From NCBI RefSeq assembly GCF_050296195.1, contig NZ_JBNKRB010000054.1: 64,000 nt of DNA; one strand, written 5' to 3'. A program made the translations under genes and the position numbers. How positions within the stretch are numbered: position 1 is the first letter of the stretch; every line of letters starts with the position of its first letter. The stretch comes from Gynuella sp050296195. GTDB taxonomy: Bacteria; Pseudomonadota; Gammaproteobacteria; Pseudomonadales; Natronospirillaceae. The notes below the pieces were generated by a model. The model did no database searches, was not told the origin of the DNA, and worked only from the letters and a program-made list of their open reading frames with translations. Of this stretch, positions 8,118 through 17,144 are shown piece after piece.

Positions 8118-9713
8118 TCAGTCGTGACAGAAACGCGCATCCTGATCCTGATATTCAGCAAGAAACTGCTCAAAAGAAATATCATCGTTTGACTCGATTT
8201 CCCGCTGGTGTTGTAACGACTCCGCAGTGATGGTTTCCATTGACTGAATCTGTTGCTCTGATAACGGTGTCTGCATCAGGGTTTCACGGTGTTGCTGCGC
8301 CAGGTTGTGCATGAGTTCGTGATATTCCTGTCCATCTTCCAGCAGTGCACGGATTCTTGACGATGGCAACAGTTCAGGATGGTCGATTTTTTCTTGCGCC
8401 TCAGTGATGACTGTCCGGTATTTTGAATCGCCATTGATGTGGTCCATTACTTCGGCTAACTGTTTTAGCTCATCAAGTATTGTCGTGGCCTGTTGCCGAA
8501 GTTTGAAACTGCCGGTCATGGTGGGATAGTCCTGGTCCAGTTGACTGCCGTTCATAACAATGCCTGCCAGGTTTTGTTTTAACAGTTCGCATTCCTCATC
8601 GCTGATGAATTCACTGTCACTCAACATGCACCAGGTCAAAAACAACTCCAAAAAGGCGATGCTTTGTGCGCTGATACCTATGGGGTTGAAGGGGTCAAGA
8701 TCCATACACCGTACTTCGATGTATTCCACACCGCGGCGTTGTAATGCGCAGACCGGTTTTTCGCCGGATTGAACAGTTCTTTTAGGACGGATGTCGCTGT
8801 AGTACTCATTTTCGATCTGCAGAATATTGGTATTCATTTGCAGATAGTCATCGCCCTTTTTAATGCCCATGCTGGCGTAAGCCGGGTACTCGGTATGAAT
8901 AGCCGAACGCAGGGTTTGAATGTAGGTGGGTAAGCCATTGAAGCAAACATGAAGGTTTGCCTGTGCACTATTGGTATAGCCGATATCACTCATACGCAGA
9001 GAGGTTGCGGTTGGTGAAATCAGTGTTCTGCGGTGAAGATGCGATAGTCTATTGGTCGCGGACTTCAGGAACGATTGATCAATGGCTGGAGATGCTCCGA
9101 ACAGGATCATTAACAACCAGGAGTGACGACGGAAGTGACGAATCAGGGAAAAATAACGGTCTGATTTGAAATCCTCTATCGACTGATTGTTTTGTTGATG
9201 CTGCTGAAAGTGCTGCCAGAACTCATCCGTCATGGAAAAGTTGAAATGCAGGCCGGCGATAGCCTGCATTATGCGTCCGTAACGGTGCCACAGGCCATGT
9301 CGGTAAACGTGTTTCAGACGGCCTATATTCGATGAACCATATTCGGCAATTCGTACATCCTGTTCGTTGTCGATAATTGCCGGCATACTGCCAGGCCAAA
9401 TGAGTTCATTGGCCGGCATTTTGAGATAGGCATAACGATGTAGGTTTTCCAGATAATCCAGGTTTTCTTCGGTGCTGTTGAATGTTGGAGTAATAAACTC
9501 CAGTAAGGCTTCCGAATAGTCAGTAGTGATACTGGGATGCGTTAATGCCGAGCCAAGTCCCACCGGATGACTGGTTTGTGCCAATCGGCTATCCGGGGTC
9601 ACCCGCAGCCCTTCTTTTTCAATGCCACGGATGAAACGGATGGCTTGTGGAGTGAGTGAGCCTAACCATTTCAGGCGCTTTTCCAGTATCGTATTCAATT
9701 CGGGTTTCCTCAT
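8118..9713 (-). CDS. gshA: Glutamate-cysteine ligase GshA
   Basis: A 531-residue enzyme of the proteobacterial GshA type, making gamma-glutamylcysteine from Glu, Cys and ATP, the first and rate-limiting step of glutathione synthesis in the cytoplasm. The N-terminal GIEKEGLRV motif is the family's hallmark metal/ATP site. TDYSEALLEFITP, HFNFSM, YIEVRCMDLDPFNP and the substrate-binding segments follow in normal order. Length is typical (E. coli 518). ATG start with a weak ribosome binding site. It is followed upstream by tex on the same strand with 29 bp between them, so the two may be cotranscribed, as in Pseudomonas. Confidence 0.96.
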   Translation of the reverse strand: MRKPELNTILEKRLKWLGSLTPQAIRFIRGIEKEGLRVTPDSRLAQTSHPVGLGSALTHPSITTDYSEALLEFITPTFNSTEENLDYLENLHRYAYLKMPANELIWPGSMPAIIDNEQDVRIAEYGSSNIGRLKHVYRHGLWHRYGRIMQAIAGLHFNFSMTDEFWQHFQQHQQNNQSIEDFKSDRYFSLIRHFRRHSWLLMILFGASPAIDQSFLKSATNRLSHLHRRTLISPTATSLRMSDIGYTNSAQANLHVCFNGLPTYIQTLRSAIHTEYPAYASMGIKKGDDYLQMNTNILQIENEYYSDIRPKRTVQSGEKPVCALQRRGVEYIEVRCMDLDPFNPIGISAQSIAFLELFLTWCMLSDSEFISDEECELLKQNLAGIVMNGSQLDQDYPTMTGSFKLRQQATTILDELKQLAEVMDHINGDSKYRTVITEAQEKIDHPELLPSSRIRALLEDGQEYHELMHNLAQQHRETLMQTPLSEQQIQSMETITAESLQHQREIESNDDISFEQFLAEYQDQDARFCHD

Positions 9714-9742
9714 GCTTGCAGCAGGTCGAAGTTGTGACCGGG

Positions 9743-12061
9743 TCAGAGCCGCTTTTTCTGCTTGTTCTGGGCCTTGGCAAATAAGGCCGCCATAGTGTTT
9801 GATGGAGCTGGTTGCGATTGACGACCCTTACCGGAATTGCGATTACCGGGTTTGTTTTCGCTTTTCTCTTCGCCGGGTTGATCGTCTAGACGCATACTCA
9901 TACCAATGCGTTTACGGGCAACATCCACTTCCATAATTTTGACTTTGACAATATCCCCCGCTTTGACCACTTTGGCAGGGTTATCAATAAACTGATGGCT
10001 CATCGCAGAAATATGGACTAGGCCGTCCTGGTGTACTCCTACGTCCACAAATGCGCCAAAGTTGGTGACGTTGGTAACCGTTCCTTCCAGGATCATGCCA
10101 GGGCGGAGATCTTTGAGTTCTTCGACACCCTCCTGGAACACAGCTGTTTTGAATTCCGGGCGTGGATCACGTCCGGGTTTTTCCAATTCGCTGAGAATAT
10201 CTTTAACGGTTGGCAGACCAAACTGCTCTGAAGTAAATTCTTCGGCATTCAGTGCACGTAGGGTTTTGTGGTCACCGATGATGGCAGTAACCGGTTTTTG
10301 TAGCTTGGCAACAATGGTGTTTACGACTTCGTAAGACTCCGGGTGTACTCCCGATTGATCCAATGGGTTATCGCCGTTTGTGATTCTTAAGAATCCGGCC
10401 GCCTGTTCAAAAGCCTTCGGTCCGAGACGGGTGACTTTCAACAGTTCTTTACGGTTTTTGAAACCACCATTGTTCTGGCGATACTCAACAACGTTTGAAG
10501 CCATGCTGGCGGTCAATCCTGACACCCTGCTGAGCAAAGGTGCCGAAGCCGTATTGAGATCTACGCCAACTGCGTTTACACAATCTTCTACGACGGCATC
10601 AAGCTGTCTTGATAAGGCTACCTGGGAAACGTCATGCTGGTACTGACCAACACCGATACTCTTGGGGTCGATTTTCACCAGTTCGGCGAGAGGATCTTGC
10701 AGGCGCCGGGCAATGGAAATAGCACCTCGAATGGTAACGTCAAGATCCGGGAATTCTCTGGCAGCAAATTCTGACGCGGAATAAACAGATGCGCCGGATT
10801 CATTGACGACCACCTTCTGAACGTTCAGATCCGGATACTGTTTGAACATGCCGGCCACAAAACGATCAGTTTCACGGCTGGCGGTACCGTTGCCAATGGC
10901 AATCAGTTCAACGTTGTATTTCTGACACAGGGCGGCCAGAATTTTTTCAGATTCTTTGATTTTGTTTTGCGGTGGATTAGGAAAGATCGCACCGTGATCC
11001 AGCACCTTGCCAGTTGCATCGACCACGGCAACCTTCACACCGGTTCGCAAACCTGGATCCAGTCCGATCGTTGCTTTGGGGCCGGCTGGAGCAGCCAGCA
11101 GCAGGTCTTTAAGGTTTTTGGCAAAGACGTTGATGGCTTCATTTTCTGCCTGTTCGCGCAGCTGTCCGAACAGTTCTGTTTCCATGTGGGTCAGCAATTT
11201 TACTTTCCAGGTCCAGCGCACCACTTCTGCCAGAAATTTATCTCCTGGTCGACCTTGATTGAGGATGTTGAAATGGTCGGCAACGATGCCTTCACAGGCC
11301 GAAGGCTGACCCGGTTCATCACCATCCAGTGTCAGGTTGATCTGTAAGATACCCTCGTTACGGCCTCGAAAGACTGCCAGGGCGCGGTGACTCGGAACTT
11401 TGTTTATTTTTTCGCTGTATTCGAAGTAATCGCGGAATTTTTCCCCCTCAGACTCTTTGCCAGAAACGATCGCAGAGGTTAACAAACCTTCACGGTTCAG
11501 GAAGTCTCGTAACTTGGCCAGCAGGTGTGCGTCTTCGGCGAAGCGTTCCATTAAGATAAAACGGGCTCCTTCGAGCGCTGATTTGACATCATTGATATTG
11601 TGTTCGGTATTGAGGAATGCCTCGGCTTCCTGCTCCGGTGTGCGGGTCGGATCTTCCAGTAGTAAGTCTGCTAACGGTAACAGGCCGGCTTCAATGGCAA
11701 TCTGGGCTTTGGTTCTGCGCTTGGGTTTGTAAGGCAGATACAGATCTTCCAGTTCGGTTTTGGTGACCGCAGACTGAATATCGCGGTTCAGTTCCGGAGT
11801 CAGCTTGCCCTGTTCATCGATGCTTTTCAGAATTGCACCACGACGTTCTTCCAGTTCGCGCAGGTAACGCAGACGATCTTCCAGAGTACGCAGCTGGCCG
11901 TCATCAAGACCACCAGTGACCTCTTTCCGGTAACGGGAAATAAAAGGCACTGTCGCGCCATCGTCCAGCAAAGATACTGCAGCGGTAACCTGATTCAGTC
12001 CAGCATTCAGTTCAGTCGCAATTTGAGAAAAAATCTTTTGCATGTTTTCTGGTGGTTCCAT
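9743..12061 (-). CDS. tex: Transcription accessory protein Tex
   Basis: A 772-residue RNA-binding protein of the Tex family, which associates with RNA polymerase and influences expression of toxin and stress genes. Domains in order: N-terminal helical Tex domain, a YqgF-like RNase H fold (TIGLDPGLRTGVKVAVVD, about residues 330-460), helix-hairpin-helix motifs (SPLLSRVSGLTASMA, LLKVTRLGPKAFEQAAGFL), and an S1 domain (GMILEGTVTNVTNFGAFVD, about 655-725). It ends in a basic tail. Two starts are possible: ATG at 12061 or, six codons on, ATG at 12043 reading MQKIFSQIA, closer to other Tex proteins; neither has a clear ribosome binding site. Just downstream of hslO on the same strand. Confidence 0.95.
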   Translation of the reverse strand: MEPPENMQKIFSQIATELNAGLNQVTAAVSLLDDGATVPFISRYRKEVTGGLDDGQLRTLEDRLRYLRELEERRGAILKSIDEQGKLTPELNRDIQSAVTKTELEDLYLPYKPKRRTKAQIAIEAGLLPLADLLLEDPTRTPEQEAEAFLNTEHNINDVKSALEGARFILMERFAEDAHLLAKLRDFLNREGLLTSAIVSGKESEGEKFRDYFEYSEKINKVPSHRALAVFRGRNEGILQINLTLDGDEPGQPSACEGIVADHFNILNQGRPGDKFLAEVVRWTWKVKLLTHMETELFGQLREQAENEAINVFAKNLKDLLLAAPAGPKATIGLDPGLRTGVKVAVVDATGKVLDHGAIFPNPPQNKIKESEKILAALCQKYNVELIAIGNGTASRETDRFVAGMFKQYPDLNVQKVVVNESGASVYSASEFAAREFPDLDVTIRGAISIARRLQDPLAELVKIDPKSIGVGQYQHDVSQVALSRQLDAVVEDCVNAVGVDLNTASAPLLSRVSGLTASMASNVVEYRQNNGGFKNRKELLKVTRLGPKAFEQAAGFLRITNGDNPLDQSGVHPESYEVVNTIVAKLQKPVTAIIGDHKTLRALNAEEFTSEQFGLPTVKDILSELEKPGRDPRPEFKTAVFQEGVEELKDLRPGMILEGTVTNVTNFGAFVDVGVHQDGLVHISAMSHQFIDNPAKVVKAGDIVKVKIMEVDVARKRIGMSMRLDDQPGEEKSENKPGNRNSGKGRQSQPAPSNTMAALFAKAQNKQKKRL

Positions 12062-12062
12062 T

Positions 12063-12092
12063 AATTAAGTGAATTTCAATTAAGTGAATTTC
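12063..12092. repeat. 15-bp perfect tandem duplication at the hslO 3' end
   Basis: AATTAAGTGAATTTC occurs twice without a gap. The copy nearer hslO encodes its last codons and part of its stop; the second copy is untranslated and runs up to the start region of tex. It looks like a recent slippage duplication that left hslO intact and lengthened the hslO-tex gap by 15 bp. Confidence 0.85.
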
Positions 12093-12942
12093 GTTGTTCC
12101 TGAAAAATAGCCTCTACCTGGTCGGCACTGAAACTGTAGCGCTGGTGACAGAACTGGCAATCAGTATCAATGTGTCCAAGTGTTTCTATAAGCTGGCGGG
12201 CTTCATCCAGTCCAAGGTGAAGCAACGCTCTGGCGGAGCGCTCGCGTGAGCAACCACATTTGAAACTCAGATCCTCTGACTCAAACAGACGAACCTGTTC
12301 TTCGTGAAACAGACGGTGAAGTATAACTTCGTTGGTAAGGTTCAACAGCTCATCGGCTTTAATGGTTCCTGCCAGGTGGGTAACCCGGTTCCAGATATCG
12401 TCGTCTTCATCGCGATCATGATGCTGTTCTGCTGGTAATCGCTGCAGCAGCAGTCCACTGGCATTCTGACCATCACAAGCAAGCCATATGCGGGTATCGA
12501 GTTGTTCTGACTGGGTAAAATACTGTTGTAATACATCGGCCAGGTTTTCACCGTCATTCAGGCTGACAATGCCCTGGTAACGATTGCCTTTGACGGGATC
12601 GAAGGTAATCGTCAACTGGCCGCTGCCCAGAGTTTTACCCTGATCATCGAAATCATCATTGTATTGAGCGATGGCACGTAATTCACCGGCAGCATTGCAT
12701 TCGGCCATTAACACTCTTACCTGACCGTTTCCGGAGACCTGCAAAATCAGGCTGCCATCCAGTTTAAGGCGTGAAGACAGCAGGGCGGCGGCGGCCATGA
12801 ACTGTCCGAGTAATTGTTGGGCCGGTTCCGGATAATTGTGCTTTGACAATACTTCCTGATAGGTCTTGTGGAGGCCAACCAGCTCTCCTCTGACCGGGCT
12901 GTTATCAAATAAAAAACGTTGGCTTTGATCTGGATTGCTCAT
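12076..12942 (-). CDS. hslO: Redox-regulated chaperone Hsp33 (HslO)
   Basis: A 288-residue cytoplasmic holdase activated by oxidation. The C-terminal redox switch is complete: CGCSRERSARAL supplies the CxC pair and CQFCHQRYSF the CxxC pair that together bind zinc in the reduced form and form disulfides under oxidative heat stress. The N-terminal fold shows the family segments FLFDNSPVRGELVGL and GSLILQVSGNGQVRVLMAEC. Length is normal (E. coli 292). It follows hslR with five bases between, in the conserved yrfG-hslR-hslO order, so the three are probably one stress operon. Confidence 0.96.
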   Translation of the reverse strand: MSNPDQSQRFLFDNSPVRGELVGLHKTYQEVLSKHNYPEPAQQLLGQFMAAAALLSSRLKLDGSLILQVSGNGQVRVLMAECNAAGELRAIAQYNDDFDDQGKTLGSGQLTITFDPVKGNRYQGIVSLNDGENLADVLQQYFTQSEQLDTRIWLACDGQNASGLLLQRLPAEQHHDRDEDDDIWNRVTHLAGTIKADELLNLTNEVILHRLFHEEQVRLFESEDLSFKCGCSRERSARALLHLGLDEARQLIETLGHIDTDCQFCHQRYSFSADQVEAIFQEQRNSLN

Positions 12943-12947
12943 GGCGG

Positions 12948-13346
12948 TTAGTCGTCTGAATAATCGTGTTTGATTTTAAGAATATCCCGGCGTTGTTTTT
13001 TGCTGGGACGTTTTTCCGGCGCGAGTATACTTTGATTCATATCTTTTCTCGCCTGTGCTGCAACTTGACGTTTTTGCACTGACTCTTCTGTTTCCTGATA
13101 TAACTTCTGAGCTTCCGGCGCGCCGCGCCGTTGATCGCTAAGTTCCTGGACGATGATGGTTTTTTCATCCCAGCCTACCCGCAATCTGATGGTGGCTTCC
13201 AGTTCCACCGCTCTGCTGGGACGGGTACGGGCTCCATTGTAGTGAACCTTACCGCCCTCAATCGCATCTTTGGCGATGGAGCGGGTTTTATAGAAACGCG
13301 CGGCCCAGAGCCACTTGTCCAGTCGAATTGATTTTTGATCTGTCAT
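12948..13346 (-). CDS. hslR: Heat-shock protein 15 (HslR), S4-domain RNA-binding protein
   Basis: A 132-residue protein with an N-terminal S4 RNA-binding domain (RLDKWLWAARFYKTRSIAKDAI, then GGKVHYNG) and a basic C-terminal extension. Hsp15 binds free 50S subunits that still carry a peptidyl-tRNA after translation aborts under heat stress and helps recycle them. The core motifs and the length (E. coli 133) match. It is nine bases downstream of yrfG and five upstream of hslO, on the same strand. Confidence 0.94.
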   Translation of the reverse strand: MTDQKSIRLDKWLWAARFYKTRSIAKDAIEGGKVHYNGARTRPSRAVELEATIRLRVGWDEKTIIVQELSDQRRGAPEAQKLYQETEESVQKRQVAAQARKDMNQSILAPEKRPSKKQRRDILKIKHDYSDD

Positions 13347-13355
13347 AGCTAATGG

Positions 13356-14027
13356 TTACGATTGAATGATTTCATGGAAACAGGTGATGGCAGGAAAATC
13401 CGGAATTATCCGGCTTTGCTGAGTGGTATCTGGCTGGGAAATGCATAATACCTGGGCAATACCAGCTGCAACTGCGGTGGAAAGTACAGATTCATTGTCA
13501 TCAATGAGCAGTGTCCTGTTTGGATCGAATGGCAAATGTTGGGACAATGCCGGCCAAAATAAAGGGTTTTCTTTAGGATATTTCACCTGATGTGCACTAA
13601 TCGCCATATCAACATAATCAAGTAGCCCGGTGACCTGGTGTTTCAGATGTAAATTATCGGGATGAGCGTTGGTCAGAATGACCACCTGCATGTTCTGCTG
13701 TTTAAGCCATTTCAGGAACTGCTCGCTGTCATAACGATAGCGAATCCGGTGTTGCTGTTGTTGGGATAGTTCCATGATCGGTAGTTGCAGTGTTTGATTC
13801 CAATATTCTGTGCTGTACCAGTCCAGAGTTCCCTGAACTGACTGATACCGTTCATATACAGCCGCTCTGCTGGCATCGATTGCCTGATCAAAAGGCAGGT
13901 GGTTGAAGTCACGGTGGGCCAGTTGTTCAGGAACCAAGTTCAGCCAGAAGTGATTATCAAAATGTAGGTCCAGCAGGGTTCCGTCCATGTCTAGAAATAC
14001 CCAGTCCACTTGTTCCCATTTGATCAT
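13356..14027 (-). CDS. yrfG: GMP/IMP nucleotidase YrfG (HAD superfamily)
   Basis: A 223-residue HAD phosphatase. Motif I is FLDMDGTLLD, with Asp13 as nucleophile and Asp15 as acid/base. Motif II is VVILTNAHPDN, and motif IV is LLIDDNESVLS. An alpha-helical cap (about residues 25-95) lies between motifs I and II. The start of the cap, DLHFDNHFW, is typical of YrfG, which dephosphorylates GMP and IMP in E. coli. AGGAG lies 8 bases before the ATG. First gene of the yrfG-hslR-hslO cluster. Confidence 0.92.
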   Translation of the reverse strand: MIKWEQVDWVFLDMDGTLLDLHFDNHFWLNLVPEQLAHRDFNHLPFDQAIDASRAAVYERYQSVQGTLDWYSTEYWNQTLQLPIMELSQQQQHRIRYRYDSEQFLKWLKQQNMQVVILTNAHPDNLHLKHQVTGLLDYVDMAISAHQVKYPKENPLFWPALSQHLPFDPNRTLLIDDNESVLSTAVAAGIAQVLCISQPDTTQQSRIIPDFPAITCFHEIIQS

Positions 14028-14198
14028 TCAAGTGCTCCTGAAGAATATACGATGACTTCGTAAATGCGTACTTTTCATGCTGTAAAAGCTGACTCTTTTA
14101 CTCCATCTTTTTTTACCATAACTGCTATTATTTAAATGGCTGTCGGTGCTCGCCGGATGGTCGACTTCCCCAATAGTTCCTGAAGTAAGAATGCCACT

Positions 14199-14987
14199 AT
14201 GGAAAATTTAATTGAGCTTGTACCTGAACTTGTCGAAATTTGCCAGCGTGCAAGTAATGTGATTCTGGCTATCTATGACTGTCCCGAAAACTACGATATT
14301 CAGGCTAAGAGTGATGAATCTCCAGTGACAGCTGCTGACCTTGCCGCCAATGATGTCATTCTTGAGGGACTGACACGGTTGACTCCGGAAATTCCCATTA
14401 TGTCAGAAGAGTCAATTATTGATTGGGAGGAGCGTAAATCCTGGCAACGATACTGGCTGGTCGATCCATTGGACGGCACCAAGGACTTTATTGCTCACAA
14501 CGGTGAGTTCTGTATCGCCATTGCACTCATGGATCTGGATGAGCCATTGCTCGGTTTCATTTTTCAGCCTGTAACCGGTGATTATTACTGGGGGAGCCGG
14601 GTGCTGGGCAGTTTTCATGGGCGTCAGCGTCTGCACGGTTTTCGAAATGATGATAACGAATTTCGAGTGGTGGGAAGCCGGAGACTGAAGCACCGGGGAC
14701 CGTGGTTCGAGTGGTTGCAGCAGACTGATTTCAGCATTCAGCGAATTCAGCAGGGTAGTGCGTTAAAGTTTTGTCGTCTGGCAGAAGGCCAGGCGGATTT
14801 GTATCCACGCATTGGACCGACGTGTGAATGGGATACCGCCGCCGGTCAGGCGATTTTGGAAGGTGCTGGTGGTCTACTGGTAGATAGTGACGGACGCCGG
14901 TTTAGATATAACAAACCCCAACTACTGAATCCTCATTTTTATGCCTTGAGGGATCCCCGGTGGTTGAGCAATTTATTGGCGCTGTAG
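14199..14987 (+). CDS. cysQ: 3'(2'),5'-bisphosphate nucleotidase CysQ
   Basis: A 262-residue Mg-dependent, Li-sensitive phosphatase of the inositol monophosphatase fold. It removes the 3'-phosphate from PAP, a by-product of sulfate assimilation, and so prevents inhibition of PAPS-using enzymes. Metal-site motifs are present: MSEESIIDWEER, VDPLDGTKDF (near residues 88-97) and CEWDTAAGQAILEGAGG. Length fits (E. coli 246). It is divergent from yrfG; in other gammaproteobacteria nudE often lies here, but I see no nudE. It ends 7 bp from the convergent HDOD gene. Confidence 0.94.
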   Translation: MENLIELVPELVEICQRASNVILAIYDCPENYDIQAKSDESPVTAADLAANDVILEGLTRLTPEIPIMSEESIIDWEERKSWQRYWLVDPLDGTKDFIAHNGEFCIAIALMDLDEPLLGFIFQPVTGDYYWGSRVLGSFHGRQRLHGFRNDDNEFRVVGSRRLKHRGPWFEWLQQTDFSIQRIQQGSALKFCRLAEGQADLYPRIGPTCEWDTAAGQAILEGAGGLLVDSDGRRFRYNKPQLLNPHFYALRDPRWLSNLLAL

Positions 14988-14994
14988 CCGATGT

Positions 14995-15843
14995 TCAGAC
15001 GATCAGGCCAAGGTCAACAAAATTAGAGGCCATGCTCTCGATATCATACTGACTGAGTCCGGTATAGAGCATAATTTCCTCTCCATACGTTTCCCATTCG
15101 TAATTGATGTTCGAATCGCCGAGATTTTTATACTCACGGCAAATATGTTCGGCAATTTTCAAAATGCAGATCAGTGCGGTTTTTTCCGCGTTACCCTGGC
15201 GCAGAATATGGTCGATGTTGTGGTGGTCGGCAATGGCGTCGCTGACAACTTTGGGTAAGTGCCAGCTACGGGCAACGTAGTAGCCGATGACTGCATGATT
15301 AGTTTGAAAATGTTTGTTTTCGATATCTATCAAGCGTTTGCCTTTAGTGCGATAGCTTTCCGCCATGATGTCAAAGTAATCCTTGAAGCGCTTGGCCATC
15401 AATGGAATGCCGGCATTATGAAACAGGCCAATGGAGTAAGCGTCATCGATATTGCGGAAGTTGATCTGTTTGGACACAGCGGCACAAACCAGTGCAATGT
15501 CCATGGCCGAATCCCAGAAGCGATTGAGATTGGAAATTTCTTCGTCGGACAGTTCGCCTTTGATGGAAATTCCGTTTACAAGACCGATAACGGCGTTGTA
15601 ACCCAGCAAAATGACGGCCTGCTGGATTGAGGTTATGGAGTTGGATAAACCTAACAATGGAGAGTTGACGATTTTCAGCATGGTTCCGGCAAGACCGACA
15701 TCCTGGGAGATCAATTGGGCAATATGTTGAATATCCGGATTAGGCTGCAACTGTTCCATCTGGAGATCTACCATGATTTGCGGCTGCGGAGGAATCGAAA
15801 TGCCCTGAAGAATTCTATTAATCTGATCTTGTGTCAGTTCCAT
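14995..15843 (-). CDS. HDOD-domain signalling protein
   Basis: A 282-residue single-domain HDOD protein. HDOD is a variant of the HD fold that usually lacks the metal-binding catalytic residues and works as a signalling or protein-binding module, often with c-di-GMP or two-component pathways. Recognisable parts are the N-terminal IPPQPQIMVDLQ, the LAQLISQDVGLAGTMLKIVNSPLLG-like segment, and IGLFHNAGIPLMAKRF. VSDAIADHHNID is where HD enzymes carry catalytic residues. No output domain is fused. It stands alone, convergent with cysQ, so its partner is not evident. Confidence 0.88.
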   Translation of the reverse strand: MELTQDQINRILQGISIPPQPQIMVDLQMEQLQPNPDIQHIAQLISQDVGLAGTMLKIVNSPLLGLSNSITSIQQAVILLGYNAVIGLVNGISIKGELSDEEISNLNRFWDSAMDIALVCAAVSKQINFRNIDDAYSIGLFHNAGIPLMAKRFKDYFDIMAESYRTKGKRLIDIENKHFQTNHAVIGYYVARSWHLPKVVSDAIADHHNIDHILRQGNAEKTALICILKIAEHICREYKNLGDSNINYEWETYGEEIMLYTGLSQYDIESMASNFVDLGLIV

Positions 15844-15937
15844 AATGCTCTCTATGTGGATTATCTACACACCGGTACAGTTTAGCCGCTTCCGGGTTGG
15901 GTGTCGGATAAATTTGTTAACAGCGCTGCAGGATTTA

Positions 15938-17125
15938 TTACAATAATGTCAGAGTCTGATCATATTGTCCGGCAATCTCCTGAAGAACGTCTAGCGTAGC
16001 ATTGATCTTTTGTTTAACTGTATCGATTTTTGCCGTATTAGCCTCCAGGTCTTGCAGGTAATCTGCTGGCAGTTGATCAAGTGCTGCCGTTACTTCACTG
16101 AGTGCCTCAGTAAGTTTGAGGGCTGATTCCGGATGTTGTTTATCGATAAACTGGGCCAGATTCTGATGTTCACCCTGAGGTTCCATGACCACCATGGCAT
16201 TCAGCTCCAGCAGAATGGAAACCAATGCCTCGTGGGTGGAGCTGCTGAACGGTGCCTCATTACTGGCTTCCATGTCATTTTCCGCGGCCGGGGTGAAATA
16301 TCCTGCCAATACCTGTTGCTTGAGGGTATTGTAGAGTGCCGATAGTAAATAGTTCAGTTGTGCCGAAGCCGGCATGTTCTTAAGGCTCAGGGCATCGCCT
16401 TCGTTATCAATATTCCAGGCGTCCGTCAGTAACTTTAATTGCTCCGTCAGATGATGGGTTAATAAGGTGGTGTAGTGACGGCGACGGTTCTGTGGCTCAA
16501 GTTCAATGTCATTGTCTGCTTTGTGACTGGCAACGGCGATGAAGTCATCTACCGGACGATTGTTATCATTACCCCAAAGCATAAATTCCAGAGCGTGAAA
16601 TCCCAGAGCAATATCTTCCAGTGAACTGAATTGATGTTCCTTTATCAGCCGTTCCTGAGTCAGCTGCAGTGTCGTGTCATTAATCAAGCCTGTTTGCGGA
16701 TAATCCGGCAGGTAGTCGATAAATCCAGGTTGAATCGGCCATGCATCGATGGTTGAGGTGATTCTGTCCAGAAACGCTTGCCTTTGCGAGCTGGTAGCCT
16801 GAGTTCTGTAGAGTGTGCAGGAAATATAGTTGCCGTGGGCCGCTCGCCAGCTGGTTCTGGCCAGGTCGAGTTTGGACTGGCTGGGTTCGAGCAGAAACGT
16901 TTCGACATTGGATTGCAGTTCTCTGGCGGAGGATAAGGCCAGATCCAGACAGCTTTCCGCCCGGTGATACCAGTATTCTACCAATGGTGTCGGGTCTACT
17001 TCAGCAATCGGTTGGAAGGCTGGTGACTCCGTTGCGGCAATTTCCGCCTGGGTCGGTTCGGGTCGGTCACAGCCGTTCAGGATGACCAGAGCGGCAACGA
17101 TTGCCAGAGTTGTTTTACGATTCAC
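15938..17125 (-). CDS. Imelysin (peptidase M75-like) lipoprotein
   Basis: A 395-residue predicted lipoprotein with signal peptide and lipobox LNGC (Cys19). Imelysins (IrpA, EfeO relatives) are periplasmic or outer-membrane proteins linked to iron uptake. The GxHxxE signature is present as GFHALE (175-180) followed by FMLWG, and the SWRAAHGNY segment of the first repeat half lies at residues 92-100. The start codon is GTG, with AAGGAA eight bases upstream. It follows the HAD phosphatase gene by 19 bp on the same strand and could share its transcript. No Fur box was recognised. Peptidase activity is not established for the family. Confidence 0.85.
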   Translation of the reverse strand: MNRKTTLAIVAALVILNGCDRPEPTQAEIAATESPAFQPIAEVDPTPLVEYWYHRAESCLDLALSSARELQSNVETFLLEPSQSKLDLARTSWRAAHGNYISCTLYRTQATSSQRQAFLDRITSTIDAWPIQPGFIDYLPDYPQTGLINDTTLQLTQERLIKEHQFSSLEDIALGFHALEFMLWGNDNNRPVDDFIAVASHKADNDIELEPQNRRRHYTTLLTHHLTEQLKLLTDAWNIDNEGDALSLKNMPASAQLNYLLSALYNTLKQQVLAGYFTPAAENDMEASNEAPFSSSTHEALVSILLELNAMVVMEPQGEHQNLAQFIDKQHPESALKLTEALSEVTAALDQLPADYLQDLEANTAKIDTVKQKINATLDVLQEIAGQYDQTLTLL

Positions 17126-17144
17126 TCAAAGATTTCCTTGTAAA

